DNA of 64,000 nucleotides from positions 186,001 to 250,000 of the forward strand of contig NZ_LBIC01000006.1 of the NCBI RefSeq assembly GCF_001005725.1. The letters run 5' to 3'. This document shows, in pieces, positions 38,381 to 47,349 of the stretch. Each line of letters starts with the position of its first letter. Position 1 is the first letter of the stretch. The notes below the pieces were generated by a model. That model did no database searches and had not been told where the DNA came from. It worked only from the letters and a program-made list of their open reading frames with translations. The stretch comes from Sphingobium chungbukense (GTDB taxonomy: Bacteria > Pseudomonadota > Alphaproteobacteria > Sphingomonadales > Sphingomonadaceae). Position numbers and translations under genes: made by a program.

Positions 38381-38762
38381 TGTATCGTCCATGCGCCGGC
38401 CGTTGATCGATGGCGGGTCCGAAGAAGCAATCTACGCTGATCGCATCGCTCCGCTTCAGGTATCGCCAAGTGTTTATTGCTATCTGACACCGCCTCACTT
38501 CTGGCGATAACATCTTCCACAAGACCAGTCCCGGATCATCGACGGAGGGTGAATGGCAGGAGGCTGCTTTCCCGCATTTGCCGGTTCGCAAAGTTCATCG
38601 AAGCGCCTACCGCTTGGGTGACGCCTCAGACTGACCAAGCGACTTATGAAGTTGGCGACGCTGGGCGCCATCCCGATGATGCGCATGCGCAGATCATTGG
38701 TGAACCCCATCTTTTCAGATATTTATCACGACCAACAGAGACAATAAACCGGGAGGACCTGA
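38381..38762 (+). other. 382-bp intergenic region before TBDR 3
   Basis: No gene is supported here. It holds one copy of the conserved 30-bp pattern (38457-38486) about 275 bp before the receptor start, and a GGGAGG ribosome site just before ATG 38763. The long leader is unusual and could hold a second promoter or leader control. I see no clear hairpin. Confidence 0.6.
38457..38486 (+). promoter_or_regulatory. Conserved 30-bp regulatory pattern, site B
   Basis: CAGGTATCGC, 14 bp, TATCTG on the plus strand, pointing to TBDR 3 but 276 bp from its start codon, farther than any other copy. The first half is identical to sites A and C. Confidence 0.7.
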
Positions 38763-41009
38763 ATGAAACCAATATTTCTTACAACGGCATGCAGCGTCGC
38801 CTTGATGGTGCCGGCGGCTCAAGCGCAGGATCAGACGACCGCCACCGCGCAGGCGATGCAAGGTGCCGAAGGCAAAAGCTCCGATCTGGGTATCGCAGAC
38901 ATCGTGGTCACTGCGCAGCGCCGATCCGAGCGCTTGCAGGATGTTCCCGTCGCGGTCACCGCAGCCACAGGTGATCGGCTGGCCGCGGTCGGCATTCAAT
39001 CCTCGCAGGATCTGAGCGTCATCACCCCAGGTCTCACCATTCCGCAAACGTCGGGCTATTCCCAGCCGCGTATCCGCGGCGTCGGCACTTCGTCAAATGG
39101 GCCGGGCATCGAAAATCCCGTCGCCACCTATATTGACGGGGTCTACATTGCCAGCGCGCCCAGTTCCCTGCTGACGCTCAACAACATCCAGCGGGTCGAA
39201 GTACTCAAGGGGCCTCAAGGCACCCTGTTCGGACGCAATGCGACCGGCGGCCTGATCCAGATCGTCACCAAGGACCCGACGCATGACGCTGGCGGGGCGG
39301 TCAACCTCTCCTATGGCAATTATCAAACGGTCATTGCGGACGCCTATGTCACCGGCGGGCTTTCCGACACCATCGCGGCCGACCTTGCGGTCCGCTACGA
39401 ACATCAGGACAAGGGCTTCGGCACGAACCTGTTCAACGGCAAGGAGGTCGGCAAGCTGGACCATGATTTCGCCGGGCGGATGAAGCTGCTGATCGAACCG
39501 AGCGAGCGGACGCAAATCCGCCTCGCCCTCGATTATGAATCCCGCGACAGCGACCGCGACATCCAGCATCTGGACACGATCCAGCAGCCCTTCAGCCCCT
39601 TCTATCTCGGTTTCGGCCCCTTCCCGCTGGGCGGCACCTACGACGTCAACCAGAATTATGAATTCCGCAACAAGCTGGAAGCGGGCGGCGTCTCGCTTCA
39701 GGTCGACCACGATCTGGGCGGCGTCGCGCTGAAGAGCATCACCGCCTATCGGAAATCGAAGTTCCAGTTCAACCTGGACCTGGATCTGCTGCCGATCGAT
39801 GGCTTCACCGCATTCAGCATCGCCAAGTTCAATCAGTTCAGCCAGGAATTGCAGCTTTCCTCCAATGACTCCAGTCCGCTGAAATGGGTCGCCGGCCTTT
39901 ATTATTTCCATTCGAAGGATGGTTGGCAGCCGATCGACATCGGCATCGGGCCGCTAGTGAATGTTCAGGCGCCAGGCGTTCCGTTTCACGTCATCGACGA
40001 GAATTATCAGAAGACCGACGCCCTCGCGGCCTATGCGCAGGCAAGCTACGAGATATTGCCCCGTACGAACCTGACATTGGGCGGCAGGTACAATTATGAG
40101 CATAAGAGCGTCAGCGGAACGGAATCCTACACGGCGTTCGGCGCGCCCGCGGGAAGCGTGCCTTTCCCGGACACATCGCCTCCCGCTTCCGTGCCGACCA
40201 AGGCGACCTTCAAGCGCTTCAACTATCGCATCGCGCTCGATCATAAATTCGGCCCGGATATTCTTGGCTATATTTCCTATAATAGCGGGTTCAAGAGCGG
40301 CGGTTTCGTGCTTGCGAAGCGCGATGCCCAGCCGTTCAAGCCGGAGGACATCAAGGCGGCCGAAGTCGGCCTGAAGACCCAGTTCTTCGATCGCCGGGTG
40401 CGCCTCAACATCTCCGCCTTCCATTATGATTACAAGAATATCCAGGTGCAGCGGTTCGACGCCGGCAGCCAGTTGATCTATAACGGCGCCAGGGCCAGAA
40501 TGTACGGCGTCGATCTGGATGGCGAGATCGTGCTGGCACATGGCCTGTCGCTGAACGGCGGCCTTTCCTACATCCATGACCGGTTCAAATCATTCCCCCT
40601 GGCGGATTCCAATGCGCCAAGGCCGGGCTGCCCCACCCCACCGCTGGGCGGCGTCGTGCAGTGCGAAGCGGCCGGCAACAAGCTGGCCCAGACGCCGACC
40701 CTGTCGTTCAATATCGGCGGCGATTATTCTATCGACACCAGCATCGGCACGTTCGCGCTGAATGCGACCTATTTCCGCCAGAGCAAGGTCTATGCGGCAG
40801 CGGATAACATCGCCTTTCAGAAAGCTTATGACCTGATCAATGCGTCGATCTCCTGGACCGACAAGAGCGATCATGTCACGGTCAAATTGTGGGGCAGGAA
40901 TCTTGGCAAGACGGTCTACACGACGTCCCTGATCGAAGGCTTCACCGGGCTGGACGTCGCTTACGGCTATCCTCGCACCTATGGCGTGACCGCCGGTTTC
41001 AAATTCTAG
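38763..41009 (+). CDS. TonB-dependent outer-membrane receptor (TBDR 3)
   Basis: A 748-residue receptor: signal peptide MKPIFLTTACSVALMVPAAQAQ, plug motifs ADIVVTAQRRSE and LKGPQGTLFGRNATGG, barrel ending VTAGFKF. GGGAGG precedes the start. It is only family-level similar to TBDR 1 and 2. It probably imports the substrate of the 30-56 kb cluster and shares the 30-bp upstream pattern with the catabolic operons. A strong palindromic terminator follows 36 bp after the stop. Confidence 0.93.
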   Translation: MKPIFLTTACSVALMVPAAQAQDQTTATAQAMQGAEGKSSDLGIADIVVTAQRRSERLQDVPVAVTAATGDRLAAVGIQSSQDLSVITPGLTIPQTSGYSQPRIRGVGTSSNGPGIENPVATYIDGVYIASAPSSLLTLNNIQRVEVLKGPQGTLFGRNATGGLIQIVTKDPTHDAGGAVNLSYGNYQTVIADAYVTGGLSDTIAADLAVRYEHQDKGFGTNLFNGKEVGKLDHDFAGRMKLLIEPSERTQIRLALDYESRDSDRDIQHLDTIQQPFSPFYLGFGPFPLGGTYDVNQNYEFRNKLEAGGVSLQVDHDLGGVALKSITAYRKSKFQFNLDLDLLPIDGFTAFSIAKFNQFSQELQLSSNDSSPLKWVAGLYYFHSKDGWQPIDIGIGPLVNVQAPGVPFHVIDENYQKTDALAAYAQASYEILPRTNLTLGGRYNYEHKSVSGTESYTAFGAPAGSVPFPDTSPPASVPTKATFKRFNYRIALDHKFGPDILGYISYNSGFKSGGFVLAKRDAQPFKPEDIKAAEVGLKTQFFDRRVRLNISAFHYDYKNIQVQRFDAGSQLIYNGARARMYGVDLDGEIVLAHGLSLNGGLSYIHDRFKSFPLADSNAPRPGCPTPPLGGVVQCEAAGNKLAQTPTLSFNIGGDYSIDTSIGTFALNATYFRQSKVYAAADNIAFQKAYDLINASISWTDKSDHVTVKLWGRNLGKTVYTTSLIEGFTGLDVAYGYPRTYGVTAGFKF

Positions 41010-41045
41010 GGCATCGCGCGCAAAAGCGAGAACCGGTTTTGCGTT

Positions 41046-41090
41046 TAGAGCGGATTCCGATCTGATTGAATCAGATCGGAATCCGCTCTA
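41046..41090. terminator. Perfect 22-bp-arm palindrome, terminator / REP-like element
   Basis: Two perfect 22-bp arms (41046-41067 and 41069-41090) around a single central base, followed by a T-rich stretch (AGTCTTTTATTT). It lies between convergent genes, so it can stop transcription from TBDR 3. The outer sequence AGAGCGGATTCC resembles palindromic elements I recall as dispersed in alphaproteobacterial genomes; that recollection was not searched. Confidence 0.75.
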
Positions 41091-41105
41091 AGTCTTTTAT
41101 TTACC

Positions 41106-41149
41106 GCGATTTCTTAACCGTCAGATGATGCCATCTGACTGGAAATCGC
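41106..41149. repeat. Second compound hairpin, REP-like
   Basis: Outer arms GCGATTTC (41106-41113) and GAAATCGC (41142-41149) enclose inner arms GTCAGATG (41120-41127) and CATCTGAC (41132-41139). It ends in a CGCTCTAAAA tail related to the end of the first palindrome (CGCTCTAAG). The two hairpins together look like one composite intergenic repeat. Confidence 0.55.
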
Positions 41150-41321
41150 TCTAAAAGGATGCGATGAGAAAGAAGTAGAGAGCGCGACTTGCGTCCGATT
41201 TACGCAGCGCGCTCTCGGTCAGGAGGAACCGGACCCTTTCCCTCTCACCGCAAGCGCGGCGGGATGGATTTTCTTTGGCAAGATCGGCCACAAGAAAACG
41301 AACCGCCTACCGCAATTTGCC

Positions 41322-42521
41322 TCAGGCCGGATCGACGTTCAGGATAAGCCGGTCACGGCCACGGATCAGATTGTGCATGACCATCTCCTCCTCGACGAGA
41401 TGGAAACGCTTCACGCGCCGGACCAGCACGTCGAGCATCGTCCGGATTTCCAGTTTGGCAAGATGCATGCCGGCACATAAATGCATGCCATAGCCGAAGG
41501 CGACATGATCCCGCGCATCGCGCGCGATGTCGAATTTTTCCGGATCCTCATACCGCCGCTCATCGCGGTTGCCGCTGGCATAGACCATCAGCGCCCAATC
41601 GCCCCTATGCATGTGGGCGCCGCCGTCCATATCATAATCCCGCGTCAGTCGGCGGCCAAATGCCCGCACGGGCGATTCCAGCCGCAAAGCCTCCTCGATC
41701 GCCCTGTTCTTCAATTCCGGATCACTGCGCAGCCGGTCCCATTGTTCCGGATGCCGGGCAAAAAGCGACAGGGCATTGCCAAGTCCGTTGATCGTCGTGT
41801 CGAGGGCTGGGCCCGTATAGTCCATCATCATCTTTCGGGCCTCGTCATGCGACAGGTCGCCCGCATCGGCGGCGCGGAACAGCCCCGCAGCCCATCCCTG
41901 CGGGTCGAGCGCCTCGCGCGGCAGGTTGTGCAGATAGGTGAAGGCCTCGATCGCTATCTCGATACCCGACAATGTTCGGGGATGTCCTTCGGGACCGAGC
42001 GCGTCGAAAAGCCCACCCGCCCAACGCAGCATGTTTGCCTTGCCCTCGTCCGTCAGGCCGACAAGGTCCGTGACGACCGTCAGCGGCAGGAACTGCGCAA
42101 GCTCGGGGATCGCATCGAACGCCCCCTTCGCGACGAGTTGGTCGACCCTCTGCTCGGCAAGCCCAGTCAATCGGTCCTTCAACGCGTTCAATGCGCCTGG
42201 CAGCAGCGGCCGGTTGAACACGCGACGCAGGCGGGCATGATCCGGATCGTCCGAAAAGATCATCACGCCTTCGCTGTTCTTGTTAGCCTCGGCGTTCATG
42301 CCGATCCCCGCCGTGGACGTGAAGGCTTCGGAAGCAAGGAGCGCCTCGCGCAATTCCTTGTGCCGGACGATCGCCCAGCATTCGTGGCGGGCGAGCCAGA
42401 CCGCGGGGCCCAGATCGCGCAACTGATCATAATAGGGATAGGGGTTCGAAACGACCTCGTCCGACCAAAAGTCGATTTCGGAAACTGGAGTCCTGCTTTC
42501 GGTGGGTTGCGACACTTCCAT
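41322..42521 (-). CDS. Cytochrome P450
   Basis: A 399-residue soluble bacterial P450. The I-helix motif is GPALDTT, the ExxR motif EALR in EEALRLESPVR, and the heme-binding loop AFGYGMHLCAG with thiolate ligand near Cys349. All essential motifs are present. GGAG precedes ATG 42521. Such class I P450s need a ferredoxin and reductase, which are absent from the window. It lies downstream of TBDR 4 on the same strand but a hairpin and 240 bp intervene, so it may be transcribed on its own. Likely role: hydroxylation or dealkylation of the imported substrate. Confidence 0.93.
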   Translation of the reverse strand: MEVSQPTESRTPVSEIDFWSDEVVSNPYPYYDQLRDLGPAVWLARHECWAIVRHKELREALLASEAFTSTAGIGMNAEANKNSEGVMIFSDDPDHARLRRVFNRPLLPGALNALKDRLTGLAEQRVDQLVAKGAFDAIPELAQFLPLTVVTDLVGLTDEGKANMLRWAGGLFDALGPEGHPRTLSGIEIAIEAFTYLHNLPREALDPQGWAAGLFRAADAGDLSHDEARKMMMDYTGPALDTTINGLGNALSLFARHPEQWDRLRSDPELKNRAIEEALRLESPVRAFGRRLTRDYDMDGGAHMHRGDWALMVYASGNRDERRYEDPEKFDIARDARDHVAFGYGMHLCAGMHLAKLEIRTMLDVLVRRVKRFHLVEEEMVMHNLIRGRDRLILNVDPA

Positions 42522-42666
42522 GGCATCAATCTCCTGTTTACATGGCGATCAGGCGTGGAGTCCGTTGCGATCACATTGAATCGGAACAGGCCCCGTTATC
42601 CTTTTTTGCGCGATTTCCGAGCCGGGATATGTTCCATTTCATTCAAAATCACTCCAACAAACGACA

Positions 42667-42699
42667 ATGTCGATCAGGACCCTTGATCCTGATCGACAT
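42667..42699 (-). terminator. Stem-loop after TBDR 4
   Basis: Perfect 13-bp arms ATGTCGATCAGGA (42667-42679) and TCCTGATCGACAT (42687-42699) with a 7-nt loop, 63 bp beyond the receptor stop on the minus strand. Sequence after it on the minus strand is only weakly T-rich (TTGTCGTTTGTT). Confidence 0.6.
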
Positions 42700-42761
42700 A
42701 GGTTGAGAGCCCCGCTCGTCCCGCTCCATTTCAAGGAACACAGAGACCGGGAATATTATAT

Positions 42762-45020
42762 TCAGAACGTCCTGGTCACGCTCAGGCCAAAGGTACGGGG
42801 CGCACCATAAGCAACCGTTCGAGAAAAGCCGAGCAGGCCCAAATTGGTGTTTGCCCCGGCGAAATAGGTGTCGTCGGTCACATTCTTGATGAAGGCGGTG
42901 GCCGACCATGCCGCGCCGGGTGAGGTCCAGCCGAGATAGAAATTCACCATGGTCCGGGACGGTTGGGACATTTCGACCGTGTTGAAGTGATTGAAATACA
43001 CCCGGTCGAACCACGTCACATTGACACGCGGCGTGATGTCCCCGAAACCGGTCCCGATCCTGTATCCGACTTCGCCGCCCACCTGATATTTCGGTGCGTC
43101 AGGCAATTGGTTGCCCTTGAGGTTCTGCGAGCCCAGGTCGGCAAAGGCCGGATCGATGTCCCTGAATTCCTTGAACTTGCCATCGAGATAGGCCGCGTTG
43201 AGTTGCAGCGTCAGCGCGTCGGTGGGCTTCGCCGTAATTTCCGCCTCGATACCGCGAACACGCGCCTTCGTGGCATTTTTGGTGACGATATTGATCCCGT
43301 CGATGATGCTTTCCTGCAAATCCTTATAGTCATAGTTGAACGCCGACAGATTGATGCGGAGCCGACGGTCGAACAGGTCGGCCTTGATCCCCGCCTCGTA
43401 ATTGGTCAACTTTTCCGGCCGGAATGCCGGTTGTATGCCACCGACATTATAACCGCCCGCCTTGAAGCCGCGCGAATAGGTGGCGTAGAGATAGATGCCG
43501 GAGCCCGCCTTGTAGCTGAGCGTGACCTTGGGATCGAACGAGTCCCAGCTTGCCGACTGCGAACCCGCGCCGTTTCCGAACAGGCCGTTGGCGGGGTCGA
43601 ATCCCGGACGAAGGGCATTGTCGAGTATGAAGGGGCTGAGAACGTCCACCTGATGCTGCTCGAAAATCACCTTCTTCTCGTCGCTGTAGCGTGCGCCGAC
43701 GTCCAGCTCGAGCTTTTGGGTCAGTCGGATATTGGCCTGCGCGAACACCGCCTTGGCATTGGTCTTCACCCGCCCGTAGGAACCGTAAAATTCGTAAAGC
43801 GCATCGGGATCGACCAGTCCGTCGACGTGGAATGCGGCGCCGAATACGCTGCCCTTGAACGGCACCTGGTTGGTGGCGCTGTTCCGTTCATGGAAATAAT
43901 AGGCGCCGATGATGATGTCCGCGAAATCGCCAATCTTCTGGGCCAGACGAAGCTCGGTCGAGAAGACGTTCGATGCCTCGTCGATATACATTTGCGACAA
44001 CTCGGCGGCGGACCCGTCGATATTGGTCCTCTGCGAAGCCGTGAAGTGACGATAGGCGGTCAGCAAGGTCATGGTCGTGCTGTCCGACAGGTCCAGGTCC
44101 GCCTGACCCGAAAAGCCATAGGTCTCGATCCGCCGGCGCGGGCCGAAACCGGCGGCATCCTGCGGATCGTCCGGAACCTCCGCGCCCAGCAGTTCGACCG
44201 ATGTCGGAATGGCCGAATTGCCCCGCCCGGCATAGCGATAGCCGCCGTCATTCTCTCGCGAAATGCTGTAATCGCCGGTCAGCCTGACCGTGAGCGTGGA
44301 GCCGGGATCGAACTTCAGCCTTGCGCGGACGCTGCGGGAATTCTCGTCATTCACGTCCGCGCCGGTCGTAATGTTCCTGCCATAGCCGTTGCGGTCGACG
44401 GTCCGGAAGGAAATCCGCGCCTGGACCGTCGGGGACAGCGGGCCGCCCACCGCGCCTTCCGTGCCGATCAGGCCATAATTGCCGACGCTGCCGGTAAAAT
44501 AGCCGTTCAGGCTGTCGCCCGGATCACGGCTGAGCACATTGATCGTTCCGGCGATCGCGTTGCGTCCATAAAGCGTTCCTTGCGGCCCGCGCAGCACCTC
44601 CACGCGATCTATGTCGTAGAAGCCGAGCAATGCCGCCTGGTTCCGCGCCAGATAGATGCCGTCCTGATAAAGTGCGACGCGCGGTTCGCCACCGGGGGAA
44701 ATGGCATTATAGCCGATACCGCGAATGGAAATCTTCGCATCGCTGCTGACACGATTGAAATTCAGGTTCGGAATATTGGAACTGAGGCTTTCGATATTGG
44801 TGATGTTCTTCTCGCGCAGCGCTTCGCCGCCCACCGCCGAAATCGCGATAGGCGTGGTCTGCACCGAAGACAGGCGCCGCTCCGCCGTGACGATGATGTC
44901 GATAATTCCGCTTTGCGCGGGCCCGGTCTGCGCTCCGGCGGATTGGTCTTGCGCGATGGCCGCGCCGTGCATCGCCACCGATACGATCGCGACGGTCGAA
45001 AGCAAAATCCCTCTCATCAT
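42762..45020 (-). CDS. TonB-dependent outer-membrane receptor (TBDR 4)
   Basis: A 752-residue receptor with signal peptide (MMRGILLSTVAIVSVAMHGAAIAQ), plug motifs IDIIVTAERRLS and LRGPQGTLYGRNAIAGT (FGRNATGG replaced), and barrel ending LSVTRTF. GGAGAGGG precedes ATG 45020. It follows the FAH (2) gene by 60 bp and so is the third gene of a VOC-FAH-TBDR operon, a rare direct link between a receptor and ring-cleavage enzymes. It is not closely related to the other three receptors. Confidence 0.93.
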   Translation of the reverse strand: MMRGILLSTVAIVSVAMHGAAIAQDQSAGAQTGPAQSGIIDIIVTAERRLSSVQTTPIAISAVGGEALREKNITNIESLSSNIPNLNFNRVSSDAKISIRGIGYNAISPGGEPRVALYQDGIYLARNQAALLGFYDIDRVEVLRGPQGTLYGRNAIAGTINVLSRDPGDSLNGYFTGSVGNYGLIGTEGAVGGPLSPTVQARISFRTVDRNGYGRNITTGADVNDENSRSVRARLKFDPGSTLTVRLTGDYSISRENDGGYRYAGRGNSAIPTSVELLGAEVPDDPQDAAGFGPRRRIETYGFSGQADLDLSDSTTMTLLTAYRHFTASQRTNIDGSAAELSQMYIDEASNVFSTELRLAQKIGDFADIIIGAYYFHERNSATNQVPFKGSVFGAAFHVDGLVDPDALYEFYGSYGRVKTNAKAVFAQANIRLTQKLELDVGARYSDEKKVIFEQHQVDVLSPFILDNALRPGFDPANGLFGNGAGSQSASWDSFDPKVTLSYKAGSGIYLYATYSRGFKAGGYNVGGIQPAFRPEKLTNYEAGIKADLFDRRLRINLSAFNYDYKDLQESIIDGINIVTKNATKARVRGIEAEITAKPTDALTLQLNAAYLDGKFKEFRDIDPAFADLGSQNLKGNQLPDAPKYQVGGEVGYRIGTGFGDITPRVNVTWFDRVYFNHFNTVEMSQPSRTMVNFYLGWTSPGAAWSATAFIKNVTDDTYFAGANTNLGLLGFSRTVAYGAPRTFGLSVTRTF

Positions 45021-45080
45021 TTCCCTCTCCCCTGTTAGGGTCCGTTTTCATTATCGTTTGGTTATCGAGTTGGATCGGAA

Positions 45081-46043
45081 CTAGTGCGCGCGAACCACCC
45101 GGTTCCTAAGAATACCGATCTTCTCGACCTCCAGTTCGACGGTATCGCCCGCGGACAAGGACCGCCCCAGCTCGAAACCGCAGCCGCCCAGCACTGTGCC
45201 GGAGCCAAGCACCTCGCCGGGCAAAATGGTCTTTTCACGGCTGAATTGCGCGATGGCGTCTTCGAACTTGTGATACATGGAACCGGTGTTGCCGCGGGTC
45301 CATTGCTCGCCATTGATCGTCGCGGTCATGACCAGATCATAGGGATCTTCCATCTCGTCCGGCGTGGCGATGCACGGCCCCAATCCCCAGCTCCCCGGAA
45401 AATCCTTGCCCTCGCCCGGCCCGTTCATGGTGTACATCAGCGGCATCTGCACATCGCGGGCCGACCAGTCATTGAGAATGGTATAGCCGAAGATATGCTC
45501 TCTCGCCCTCTCCCGCGAGACATCCCTGGCCGGTCGGCCGATGACGCAGGCCCATTCCAGTTCGAAGTCGATATAGTCCGAATAGCTTGGCCACAATATG
45601 TCCACGCCCGTCCCGCTCACCGACGTGTGGTCCGCGTTGTAATAGACGCACTGCTTCTTGAAAGTCGGGTTGAGATGATATTTGCCGGACGCGATCAACC
45701 GATCATAGGCCGCTTCGGGATCGCCCTCCTCGGCCGCCGCCCGTCGCGCCATCTGTTCCAGTACGATTTCCATATGCTCCAGCATGAGGCTGCAATCGCG
45801 CAGGCGGACGGGCTGTGGCAGCGGCGCCAGGATCGACACGTCCGCCAAGGCGCGCAGGGCGCTGGCATCCGCTTTGCCGATTGTGGCGCGCGCGGCGTCC
45901 CACGCCTGCGGACCTGCATCGATCAGGGCCTGCATCGACGCGAATGCCGGAACCGGGTTCGCCGCCGCCAGATCGAGCAGCTGGTCCTCCACCAGCGCGC
46001 CTAGCCGCTGTCCGTCCTGATTGGCAAAGGTAACCAGCTTCAT
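45081..46043 (-). CDS. Fumarylacetoacetate hydrolase family protein (2)
   Basis: A 320-residue FAH-fold protein. Metal ligands lie in DFELEWACVIG and NDWSARDVQ, and the closing motif reads GSGTVLGGCGFE rather than TGTPEGVG. It is more like the longer FAH branch with a Tyr-rich segment (CVYYNADHTSVSG). A GGAG sits before ATG 46043, 90 bp behind the VOC gene. Different sequence from FAH (1) suggests a different C-C or C-O bond is cut. It probably acts on a ring-opened keto acid. Confidence 0.88.
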   Translation of the reverse strand: MKLVTFANQDGQRLGALVEDQLLDLAAANPVPAFASMQALIDAGPQAWDAARATIGKADASALRALADVSILAPLPQPVRLRDCSLMLEHMEIVLEQMARRAAAEEGDPEAAYDRLIASGKYHLNPTFKKQCVYYNADHTSVSGTGVDILWPSYSDYIDFELEWACVIGRPARDVSRERAREHIFGYTILNDWSARDVQMPLMYTMNGPGEGKDFPGSWGLGPCIATPDEMEDPYDLVMTATINGEQWTRGNTGSMYHKFEDAIAQFSREKTILPGEVLGSGTVLGGCGFELGRSLSAGDTVELEVEKIGILRNRVVRAH

Positions 46044-46133
46044 GACAACTCCATGGAGTAGGGTTTTCGAACCCGCCCCCGGCAGGATCGAATGACATCT
46101 CGCCCGCGTCAGCGCCGATACGGCGCGCTGCGA

Positions 46134-46733
46134 CTATTCGGGAAAGGGCGGCGGCATGACTTTCGCGATGTCGACGCGCCACTGCCGGATCGATTTGAAA
46201 CCGGGACTGGAACGGCACATATCCTCGGTTTCCCGAATGATCTCTTCGTCGCTCTTGTTCAAATCGAGCGGGACGTAAAATGGCTGGTCGGCATACCAGT
46301 CGGTATCGACGAAGAATTCGATATAATTGCCCTCCGGATCATGCGCGTAGACGCTCCACGCATTGCCGTGCGTCGCGGCGGTGATCTCCGTCGCGCCGCT
46401 TGCTTCCAGCCGATTTTTCATGTCGCGCAAGTCGGCAAGGGACGGCATCTTGAAGGAGATCTGCTGGATGACCGGCCCGAATTTGGGATTGATCGTGTTC
46501 CTGGGCAAATGTACCGGGCGGCCGTTCGTCAACACGATCTGGTGATGGTCCTCCGGATCGCGCGACATGAAAACGACCTTGAGATCGCCGAAATCGCCCT
46601 GGTCGGTAATCGCAAAACCGAGCACATCGACATAGAAGCGCGCCATCATGTCCACGTCGGTCGCGACCAGGCCGATGTGCGAAAATTTCAGCATCGGCGG
46701 GGATTTTGCGGTAGCTCCGGCTTCTTGTGTCAT
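46134..46733 (-). CDS. VOC superfamily protein (glyoxalase/extradiol dioxygenase-like)
   Basis: A 199-residue protein with one pair of VOC modules: FSHIGLVATDVDMMARFYVDVLGF (metal His near 19), DHHQIVL, and the Glu in GNYIEFFVDTDWY. I start at ATG 46733 because GGGAGGAGAG lies just upstream; a start at 46760 lacks this. It could be a small ring-cleaving dioxygenase, an isomerase or a lyase; size is below two-domain extradiol enzymes. It is first in the operon with FAH (2) and TBDR 4 and has a copy of the 30-bp pattern 67 bp upstream. Confidence 0.85.
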   Translation of the reverse strand: MTQEAGATAKSPPMLKFSHIGLVATDVDMMARFYVDVLGFAITDQGDFGDLKVVFMSRDPEDHHQIVLTNGRPVHLPRNTINPKFGPVIQQISFKMPSLADLRDMKNRLEASGATEITAATHGNAWSVYAHDPEGNYIEFFVDTDWYADQPFYVPLDLNKSDEEIIRETEDMCRSSPGFKSIRQWRVDIAKVMPPPFPE

Positions 46734-46800
46734 AGCTCTCCTCCCGGCTGCTTGTCGCATGCCGCCTGTCCTCTCTTCTATGCAGACGGCGAAGAGCCGT

Positions 46801-46830
46801 CAGATGAGAAGTCCCCTACCCCGATACCCA
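46801..46830 (-). promoter_or_regulatory. Conserved 30-bp regulatory pattern, site G
   Basis: On the minus strand: TGGGTATCGG, 14 bp, CATCTG. It ends 67 bp before the VOC start at 46733, almost the same distance as site F from its gene. Confidence 0.7.
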
Positions 46831-46939
46831 GAATAGCGACCTCGCCCTGCCAATGCTCGATTTTCCGCGTGAAACAGCGGCGCGGCATCCGGCATCCGTC
46901 CGCGGCGGGATTGGCTTGCAGAACCTCGCACCCCTGATC

Positions 46940-46969
46940 CAGGTATCGGCCGTCCCATTTTCTGATCGC
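46940..46969 (+). promoter_or_regulatory. Conserved 30-bp regulatory pattern, site D
   Basis: CAGGTATCGG, 14 bp, GATCGC on the plus strand, ending 80 bp before ATG 47050. It pairs with site G in the divergent gap. Confidence 0.7.
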
Positions 46970-47049
46970 CTTCCGGCCGTCCGCCTATTTTAATGAATGA
47001 CCAACGCAATCCTGCGGAGCGGAATGTTTGGGAAGAGGGCTATCGGAAA

Positions 47050-47349
47050 ATGGTCATAGAAAATGCTGTCATCGCCGTCGCGCCCGACCACGCCCCCGCT
47101 TTCGAGCAGGCCGTTGGCGAATGCGTGGAGATTTTCCGCGCAGCCGATGGATGTCTTGGCATGGCGCTCGACCGCATTGTCGATCAGCCGGGCCGATACA
47201 GGCTGCTGATCAAATGGGAAAGCAAGGCCCACCATGCGCCCCAATTCTGGGAATCGCCCGGCTTCCGGCAATGGCGGACGCATGTGGCGCATTTCTTCCT
47301 CGAAACCCCGATGCTCGAATATAATGAGCCAGTCGAGAATTATTTCTGA
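47050..47349 (+). CDS. Small ABM/EthD-like dimeric alpha-beta barrel protein (1)
   Basis: A 99-residue protein of the antibiotic-biosynthesis-monooxygenase type fold (VIENAVIAVAPDHAPAFEQAV... LLIKWESKAHHAPQFWESPGFRQW). Members act as quinol monooxygenases, decarboxylases or isomerases, often without cofactor. I start at ATG 47050 since the paralogue at 54654-54950 begins at the matching residue; ATG 46993 would add 19 unmatched residues. Shared W-E-..-HH pattern with that paralogue marks a likely active site. Its stop overlaps the amidohydrolase start (TGATG). Confidence 0.8.
   Translation: MVIENAVIAVAPDHAPAFEQAVGECVEIFRAADGCLGMALDRIVDQPGRYRLLIKWESKAHHAPQFWESPGFRQWRTHVAHFFLETPMLEYNEPVENYF

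Larger units (their letters stand above)
41010..41321. other. 312-bp intergenic region between convergent TBDR 3 and P450 genes
   Basis: It contains a small CGCAAAA/TTTTGCG inverted repeat (41019-41043), the 45-bp palindrome and a second compound hairpin (separate entries). From about 41160 to 41321 I see nothing recognisable; no gene is supported. Confidence 0.6.
46734..47049. other. 316-bp divergent control region with two copies of the 30-bp pattern
   Basis: This gap separates the VOC-FAH-TBDR operon (minus) from the ABM-amidohydrolase-AKR operon (plus). It holds site G (minus, 46801-46830) and site D (plus, 46940-46969), each directed toward its own operon. No gene is supported; an ATG at 46993 is in frame with the ABM gene but has no ribosome site. 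Confidence 0.65.

Noticed and set aside
42545..42574. Possible copy of the 30-bp pattern upstream of the P450 gene (minus strand)
   Set aside because: Only the right-half word GCGATC matches; GGTATC is absent and the site would end just 23 bp before the start codon.
46993..47049. ATG at 46993 as start of the small ABM protein
   Set aside because: No ribosome site, only 23 bp after site D, and the added residues are absent from the paralogue at 54654.
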